This document shows positions 1 to 7,045 of a stretch of 7,045 nt of DNA, one piece after another (position 1 is the stretch's first letter; the number at the start of each line of letters is the position of its first letter). The notes below the pieces were generated by a model that saw only the letters and a program-made list of their open reading frames with translations, was not told the origin of the DNA and made no database searches. Where the stretch lies: the NCBI GenBank assembly GCA_023269335.1, contig JAHFTM010000003.1, positions 1-7,045 of the forward strand, written 5' to 3'. The DNA is from Chlamydiia bacterium (GTDB taxonomy: Bacteria > Chlamydiota > Chlamydiia > Chlamydiales > FEN-1388). Both the position numbers and the translations under genes were made by a program.

Positions 1-215
1 TCTGCCATGGAGATAAAGCTAATATTTGGCAGCTGAAAAGAAAGTGTTACCTCTGATAGAAGAAGGCCTGTAAGCAGCATAAAAGCCCAGGAAAGAAGAA
101 AAAATAGAGTAGAAGGAAAAAAGCCGGCAGGCCCCGTGACACTTGGTAGCCCAAGCATACCGGCGCCGATCGAACATCCCGCGACTAGAAGAGTTGCACC
201 TACTGTTTTATTCAT
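1..215 (-). CDS. tyrP: TyrP/Mtr-type aromatic amino acid permease, N-terminal part (truncated by window edge)
   Basis: This is the first 71 codons of an inner-membrane transporter; the rest lies beyond base 1. The protein begins MNKTVGATLLVAG, followed by GAGMLGLP (residues 17-24) in the first membrane helix. A second hydrophobic helix runs from about residue 32 to 54 and ends in a Glu (ELV-like SEV, residues 54-56). This pattern (Gly-rich unwound helix 1, then PAGFFPS, then helix 2 ending in Glu) is typical of the hydroxy/aromatic amino acid permease family (TyrP, Mtr), whose members have about 400 residues and 11 helices and import Tyr or Trp with protons. The ATG at 213-215 is chosen because it starts exactly at the family's N-terminus. 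It lies 6 nt after the thyX stop with no clear ribosome binding site, which suggests translational coupling. Tyr versus Trp specificity cannot be decided from this fragment. Confidence 0.85.
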   Translation of the reverse strand, partial: MNKTVGATLLVAGCSIGAGMLGLPSVTGPAGFFPSTLFFLLSWAFMLLTGLLLSEVTLSFQLPNISFISMA

Positions 216-221
216 AGCTGA

Positions 222-1853
222 CTATTCAAGTCCAAGTTTAACAGCCTTTCGCTGCTCTTGGTCTAGTCTGCCAAGTTCATAGCCATCAAAGTCGACAAAC
301 TTAAAGAAACGCTCATACTGCGGCACTGTTTGTGCGACCTGCTTTGCCATCTCTTGAGCGATATGACGATAGGCTGGGTGGCCAGCCGCTTGTGACCTGA
401 GTTCACAAAGCCACTGAAGGGAGCGAAGGTTCACACAGAAATACCAGCGTACATTATACCCCATCGGTACGATATACTGCGCTTCCTCCGGAAGCTCATG
501 CTGAATTTTGTCGAATGCTTCTTGCGCAAGATCCATAGCCTTTTTGTAGTCATAATCAAGGCCACTCTCTTCGATTTCTGGAGACATGTAGTAGCCATAG
601 TTACAGCTTAAAAGCTGCCTTTCTTGTGTCAAAAGCCTGTGGCGATGAAGATCTCTGTAAGCACCAAAATCAGCTAAGATTTCAAAAGTGAAAGTGACAT
701 GCTCAAGTGCGCGTGGTGATTTCTGTCTGCGGTTTTCACGGGCGTTGACAGCTGCATCCAAAATGCGGCCTAATTCCTCTTCAGGAAGCTTTTTACAATA
801 TTCAATCAACTCTGCCATGCCGCGATCAGACATTCCAAATAAAAGTGCTGCAGCAAGCTGATAAATACCCTCTTTATCATGAGAAATCAGACGCACGCCA
901 GGCAGAGTATACATCGTTGGTTTGACGGTGTGCACAGAGGTGATAAGCCGCATCTCAGACTGCATAGCGTCGTAAAACTGAGCAAAAGTGCGGTTGTGCT
1001 TGTGATTGACTTCTGCTCGTCGAATAAATGAAGGAATCACCTTGGCAAGCTCTTCATATGTTTTCTTTCCAATTTCCTGCAACTCAACTAAATTATTGCA
1101 ATTCAGTTTATGAATCAGGTACTCAAAAAAGCGTCCATTGCCATACATGCCCATATTCGTCATAGTTGAAGCAGGAAGTAAGCCTCGTAGACAGTCGAGA
1201 ACTTTGGCACGAATAGCAGCGACATGCGCTGTCTTTGATGTTTCTGGATCTTTTGGGTAGCGCGCTTCCATAAAAGCAGTAAGCGGGGCTGTCAATTTGG
1301 CATAGGTGTCAAAAAGCATATTGCAGGTATTGAGATACAGGTCTCGATAAGCCGATGTCATTAAAATTGGCTCTCGATAAAAGAGATAGTCGCCTTTTAC
1401 TTTTTGGTCGAAGTAGATGTAACGAGTAGATTTTTCTAAGGGCGAGCCCCCGATGCGGCTATCTTCAATAGCTTTAGCTGCAAGCATCGATATATTTTCT
1501 ACTGCAAGATGTGCTCCACCAAGCTCTCCAATGGAATCATCGCCATAGCCATCAAGGATACGGTCATAAAAATTTTGCGCCTTTTTTATGGCCATCATCT
1601 GCTGTGTTGCATCTTCACCTACATTTGTCGAGGCAGTTATCGCTTCAAATGCAGTCTCATCAGAATTTAAAATAAATTCTTTTAATAGTAGGGAGCGCAA
1701 ACCCAAGCTTGACCTTGAATAGCGTGAAAAAAGCGCACCTTTGATCACTTCCGGCAAATTGCGCAAAACAAAAATTGAGCTTTTAGTATTGGTAACAAAA
1801 CGCTCCAGCATCTTGACTTGAGCTTCGCTAAATTCTTCGTAATCTTCCAGCAT
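222..1853 (-). CDS. thyX: Flavin-dependent thymidylate synthase ThyX, long two-domain chlamydial type
   Basis: ThyX makes dTMP from dUMP using methylene-tetrahydrofolate, NADPH and FAD in the cytoplasm. At 543 aa the protein is more than twice the usual ThyX length (about 220-250 aa) and consists of two ThyX-like domains. The C-terminal domain (about 365-520) has EHVTFTFEI (384-392), the FAD-binding RHR (404-406), and VNLRSLQWLCELRSQAAGHP (474-492 area), which matches the dUMP-binding end of classic ThyX. The N-terminal domain (about 15-250) repeats the fold: GELGGAHLAVEN (109-120), then EKSTRY (140-145) with S142 where classic ThyX has its active-site Ser, then LDCLRGLLPAST (219-230). Seen by eye, RHR survives only in the C-domain and SxRY only in the N-domain. 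Whole-length resemblance to C. trachomatis ThyX (CT632) is from memory. The start is supported by AGAGGAA, 5 nt before the ATG. The gene follows the membrane-protein gene by 44 nt and is probably in its operon. Confidence 0.93.
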   Translation of the reverse strand: MLEDYEEFSEAQVKMLERFVTNTKSSIFVLRNLPEVIKGALFSRYSRSSLGLRSLLLKEFILNSDETAFEAITASTNVGEDATQQMMAIKKAQNFYDRILDGYGDDSIGELGGAHLAVENISMLAAKAIEDSRIGGSPLEKSTRYIYFDQKVKGDYLFYREPILMTSAYRDLYLNTCNMLFDTYAKLTAPLTAFMEARYPKDPETSKTAHVAAIRAKVLDCLRGLLPASTMTNMGMYGNGRFFEYLIHKLNCNNLVELQEIGKKTYEELAKVIPSFIRRAEVNHKHNRTFAQFYDAMQSEMRLITSVHTVKPTMYTLPGVRLISHDKEGIYQLAAALLFGMSDRGMAELIEYCKKLPEEELGRILDAAVNARENRRQKSPRALEHVTFTFEILADFGAYRDLHRHRLLTQERQLLSCNYGYYMSPEIEESGLDYDYKKAMDLAQEAFDKIQHELPEEAQYIVPMGYNVRWYFCVNLRSLQWLCELRSQAAGHPAYRHIAQEMAKQVAQTVPQYERFFKFVDFDGYELGRLDQEQRKAVKLGLE

Positions 1854-1897
1854 GGGTATTCCTCTACAACATTGATCCTTTACAAGAGTGCCAAAAT

Positions 1898-2713
1898 CTA
1901 AAGTTTATTACAATAGATGAGACTAAGTTCGCGCCAGCGAAAAGAGTTTTTTCGCTGCTCATCAATCCAATCTCTAATTTTTTCTTGAGAAAGCGTGCTA
2001 AAAAGATCTATCTCTTCATCTGTAAGGCGAACCATCAAGGGTAGAGAAATTTTCTTTTTACACCGACACCATTTTTTCCAGCGCATAAGAAGCCTAGCGC
2101 CAAAAAAAGAACAGGTTAGAAAGGGCACGCACAAAAGTGCTTCGAAAAAAAATGGGTCAAAAATTAGTGCGCAGCTCGGGACTACCAAGGACAAAAGAAA
2201 GAACTGAGTTTCCTTTGGGCTTGAGAAAAGAGGCCCTAAGACACCTCTTAAATATGCTGAGGGACTTTTTTTAGCAAAGAAAAAAGAGGTGTAATAAGCA
2301 AAAAATTCTTCATACTTTTCTGCCTGAAGGCTGTAGCGACAGGCGTGTACATACTCATGAGCCAGCACCTCGCTTTTTTGATAGATGAAATAGAGCTTCT
2401 CTTTTTTCTGAAAGCACCTTCTTAGCTGAATCCAGATTTTCCAGGTATCTGTTGTCTCTTCTTTTTGCATCCAGCTGCAGGCAGCTTCCCAAAAGTGTAG
2501 ATCCTGATCTGAATAGATGACAGGCACCCATACAGGCTCAATGTCATAAAGGGATTGCACTACTTCGAAAGCTTGCTTGTGCTCATAGCTTTCTGTAAAT
2601 AATGATAGCGCTTGATACTGTTTGATTTTATTGGAATAACTTTCACAGGTATCACCCGGCAGGGCAAAGAGCCCTTTTTTATCCCAAAAAATGCATTGCT
2701 CTTCAGATAACAT
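1898..2713 (-). CDS. Unrecognised membrane protein with HExxH motif (possible zinc metallopeptidase-like)
   Basis: I do not recognise this 271-aa protein as a named family. It has no signal peptide. The middle carries HEYVH (119-123) followed by an acidic helix, EKYEEFFAYY (132-141). In gluzincin-type metallopeptidases an HExxH pair plus a downstream Glu binds zinc, so E135 or E136 could be the third ligand; this is inference from the motif alone. A strongly hydrophobic stretch (about 171-210) with an acidic break in the middle could form a membrane hairpin. It is followed by a basic Cys-containing segment (RWKKWCRCKKK, 211-221), suggesting a cytoplasmic side. The C-terminus (about 228-265) is charged and helical. 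Trp, Phe and Tyr are abundant throughout. It is the first gene of the likely operon with thyX and the permease. The ATG has almost no ribosome binding site and sits just below a strong promoter. The next in-frame ATG is at codon 82, so this start is kept. Confidence 0.72.
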   Translation of the reverse strand: MLSEEQCIFWDKKGLFALPGDTCESYSNKIKQYQALSLFTESYEHKQAFEVVQSLYDIEPVWVPVIYSDQDLHFWEAACSWMQKEETTDTWKIWIQLRRCFQKKEKLYFIYQKSEVLAHEYVHACRYSLQAEKYEEFFAYYTSFFFAKKSPSAYLRGVLGPLFSSPKETQFFLLSLVVPSCALIFDPFFFEALLCVPFLTCSFFGARLLMRWKKWCRCKKKISLPLMVRLTDEEIDLFSTLSQEKIRDWIDEQRKNSFRWRELSLIYCNKL

Positions 2714-2721
2714 AGCTCTGC

Positions 2722-2750
2722 ATTATAAGGCGGCAGCAAAATTCTGTCGA
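2722..2750 (-). promoter_or_regulatory. Sigma70-like promoter of the minus-strand operon, possibly giving a leaderless mRNA
   Basis: Read on the minus strand: -35 TCGACA (2750-2745, 5 of 6 matches to TTGACA), a 17-nt spacer, and a perfect -10 TATAAT (2727-2722). Transcription would start near 2719-2715, only about 2-6 nt before the ATG at 2713. No other comparably good promoter is visible for this gene cluster. Confidence 0.65.
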
Positions 2751-2756
2751 TGACAG
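2744..2756. repeat. Short dyad overlapping the -35 box (CTGTC GAT GACAG)
   Basis: A perfect 5-bp inverted repeat with a 3-nt centre covers the -35 hexamer of the minus-strand promoter. Its position would suit an operator. Five-bp arms are short enough to occur by chance, so this is only a candidate. Confidence 0.25.
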
Positions 2757-2795
2757 CTTTTGCCAGCTCAGCACTTAGCCTTTTACTTGAAGAAT

Positions 2796-2815
2796 TGGTT
2801 ATGGGCTCGTAACCA
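2796..2815. repeat. Small hairpin (TGGTTA ... TAACCA)
   Basis: Arms TGGTTA (2796-2801) and TAACCA (2810-2815) pair perfectly, with a T-G wobble inside and a 6-nt loop GGGCTC. No T-run follows on either strand, so it is not a standard terminator. Function unknown. Confidence 0.35.
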
Positions 2816-3040
2816 CTTTATATCGTTCTTTATGAAGCAAGCTATCCGCAGTATTTCTAAATTTAGACAACATGCGTTCTTCAAACTGCTCACCTAAAGA
2901 TGCCTTGTGTATTTACTGAAAGTATTTTTTAATCTCTCTGAAGAGTGAATTTTTCGACTGTTTCAAGAGAAAAATCAAATGAATAATCGTATCTTGAGGC
3001 CTTGGAACAAAGAGTTTTTTTGTTTCTCTACTTTCACTTC

Positions 3041-3070
3041 TTGTCAGGAATTAGGGGAGAAGGCTAAAAT
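3041..3070 (+). promoter_or_regulatory. Sigma70-like promoter of tRNA-Ala
   Basis: The -35 TTGTCA (3041-3046) and -10 TAAAAT (3065-3070) are separated by 18 nt, each one base away from consensus. Predicted transcription starts near 3077, about 20 nt before the mature tRNA 5' end, which leaves a short leader for RNase P to remove. A partly paired AGGGGA/TCCCCT dyad (3053-3058 and about 3076-3081) flanks the -10. Confidence 0.6.
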
Positions 3071-3095
3071 TCATTTCCCCTCATTTCTTTTGCTA

Positions 3096-3168
3096 GGGGC
3101 GTTAGCTCAGTTGGTAGAGCGCAACAATGGCATTGTTGAGGTCAACGGTTCGACCCCGTTACGCTCCA
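3096..3168 (+). tRNA. tRNA-Ala, anticodon GGC
   Basis: All four arms fold without mismatch apart from one G-U pair. The acceptor stem is GGGGCGT (3096-3102) with ACGCTCC (3161-3167) and discriminator A3168. The D-stem is GCTC/GAGC. The anticodon stem is CAACA/TGTTG (3122-3126, 3132-3138 side), around a loop whose anticodon GGC lies at 3129-3131 and decodes GCC. The T-stem is AACGG/CCGTT with the TTCGACC loop. The G3-U70 wobble pair, the classic alanine identity element, is present and settles the charging identity. The CCA end is not encoded (ATT follows) and must be added enzymatically. Length is 73 nt. Confidence 0.97.
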
Positions 3169-3203
3169 ATTCTCCTTAGCATTTCAGCGATTTCCACTAT
3201 TTA

Positions 3204-3231
3204 TTCAAATGTAATTATTTTCTAGCATAAA
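3204..3231 (+). promoter_or_regulatory. Weak candidate promoter of the collagen-like gene array
   Basis: TTCAAA (3204-3209) and CATAAA (3226-3231), 16 nt apart, are the best sigma70-like pair I can find before the first collagen-like gene. The match is poor. If it is real, transcription starts inside the inverted repeat at 3227-3261. Read-through from the tRNA promoter, or another sigma factor, are alternatives. Confidence 0.22.
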
Positions 3232-3261
3232 TTCGACGGATATCGTATTTTTCGAATTTAT
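3227..3261. repeat. Perfect 10-bp inverted repeat upstream of the collagen-like array
   Basis: ATAAATTCGA (3227-3236) and TCGAATTTAT (3252-3261) are exact reverse complements, separated by 15 nt that include GATATC. The repeat lies 34-68 nt before the start codon of the first collagen-like gene and 58 nt after the tRNA. It could be a two-site operator or a 5'-leader hairpin. A T-run (about 3267-3272) follows after a few bases, so a weak terminator for the tRNA is also possible, although the stem is AT-rich. Confidence 0.55.
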
Positions 3262-3294
3262 AGGAATTTTTTCACTGCAGACTTTTAGGGGTAT

Positions 3295-5049
<1,755 letters not shown>

Positions 5050-5090
5050 ACTGCAGATATATGTTTGAAACAGAAAACGAAGTAGGATAA

Positions 5091-6752
<1,662 letters not shown>

Positions 6753-6820
6753 ATGGATGAGTTTTGAAAAGGGTTCATTCGATTTTTTTAAGTGATGTTC
6801 TTTTGATGATATAGGTGAAT

Positions 6821-7045
6821 ATGAAAGTAAAAAATGGTTGGTATTTCTGGCTCCTTTTGTTTTTTGTTTCTTCAGTTTTTGCTGCAGAAAACGAATCTGC
6901 ACCGGTATCTGTATCAGAAGAAGGAAAAGAGACTTCTGCATTGATAGAAAAGTTACTCCCCAATCAAGGACCTCGCGGCAAGCGTGGTAGACAAGGGAAG
7001 CAAGGAAAACGTGGAAAACATGGAACGGATGGTACCAATGGTTCT
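6821..7045 (+). CDS. Third collagen-like paralog, N-terminal part (truncated by window edge)
   Basis: The first 75 codons are visible. A signal peptide (MKVKNGWYFWLLLFFVSSVFA, cleavage after A21) leads to an acidic linker (22-48, AENESAPVSVSEEGKETSA and on). A very basic Gly-X-Y block follows at 50-68 (GPRGKRGRQGKQGKRGKHG), then GTDGTNGS, where the neutral collagen part seems to begin. The layout copies paralogs 1 and 2, so a long Thr-rich collagen domain and the shared C-terminal domain are expected past the edge; that part is prediction. AGGTGA (6813-6818) lies just before the ATG; an in-frame GTG two codons upstream overlaps this site and is less likely. The gap from paralog 2 is 68 nt with no clear terminator. 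Confidence 0.85.
   Translation, partial: MKVKNGWYFWLLLFFVSSVFAAENESAPVSVSEEGKETSALIEKLLPNQGPRGKRGRQGKQGKRGKHGTDGTNGS

Larger units (their letters stand above)
2714..3095. other. Non-coding divergent region between the minus-strand operon and tRNA-Ala
   Basis: About 380 nt without a convincing gene. It holds the minus-strand promoter, the small dyads at 2744-2756 and 2796-2815, and the tRNA promoter. One minus-strand frame is open from 3050 to 2799 except for a single TAA (2913-2915). It contains a 24-codon ATG-started piece (2873-2799) that ends RYKVVTSP. No ribosome binding site or family resemblance supports it, so I do not call it a gene; it may be the worn remains of one. Confidence 0.6.

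Noticed and set aside
1995..2207. 70-codon plus-strand frame opposite the HExxH gene
   Set aside because: Basic low-complexity shadow of the AT-rich antisense strand, with no ribosome binding site of note.
2796..2815. Hairpin read as a tRNA anticodon arm or a terminator
   Set aside because: The loop is 8 nt (or 6 with a wobble pair) instead of 7, no D- or T-arm lies nearby, and no T-run follows on either strand.
2979..3179. 66-codon plus-strand frame ending in the tRNA
   Set aside because: It overlaps the tRNA promoter and nearly the whole tRNA-Ala; the C-terminal half is just translated tRNA.

Overview
The window most likely comes from a member of the Chlamydiota, probably an environmental (Parachlamydia-like, Waddlia-like or Simkania-like) lineage rather than a Chlamydia species. 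The main evidence is a long, two-domain flavin-dependent thymidylate synthase. Along its whole length it resembles the chlamydial type of ThyX that I remember from C. trachomatis, and it sits next to a TyrP-like aromatic amino acid permease. This assignment rests on recalled family resemblance, not on a search.

Left half (1-2713), all on the minus strand: a probable three-gene operon, read right to left. It contains an unrecognised membrane protein with an HExxH motif (1898-2713), thyX (222-1853) and the start of a TyrP/Mtr-type permease (1-215, cut by the window edge). Gaps are 44 and 6 nt with no terminator between genes. A strong sigma70-like promoter (TCGACA, 17 nt, TATAAT) lies so close to the first start codon that the transcript may be leaderless.

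Middle (2714-3294): a mostly non-coding divergent region. It holds the minus-strand promoter, two short dyads, a good plus-strand promoter and a complete tRNA-Ala (anticodon GGC, 3096-3168). About 60 nt after the tRNA lies a perfect 10-bp inverted repeat, just before the first collagen-like gene.

Right half (3295-7045), all on the plus strand: a tandem array of at least three paralogous secreted collagen-like proteins. The first two are complete (584 and 552 aa) and the third is cut by the window edge. Each starts with a signal peptide, then a short linker, then a strongly basic Gly-X-Y block. In the two complete genes this leads into a long uncharged Gly-X-Thr collagen domain with matching interruptions. 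A conserved C-terminal domain of about 300 residues follows, with the look of a beta-helix (pectin-lyase-like) fold and three aligned cysteines. Gaps are 44 and 68 nt without terminators, so the genes are probably co-transcribed. The likely product is a set of trimeric surface or envelope stalk proteins made by a bacterium that lives inside host cells. This array is the most unusual content of the window.
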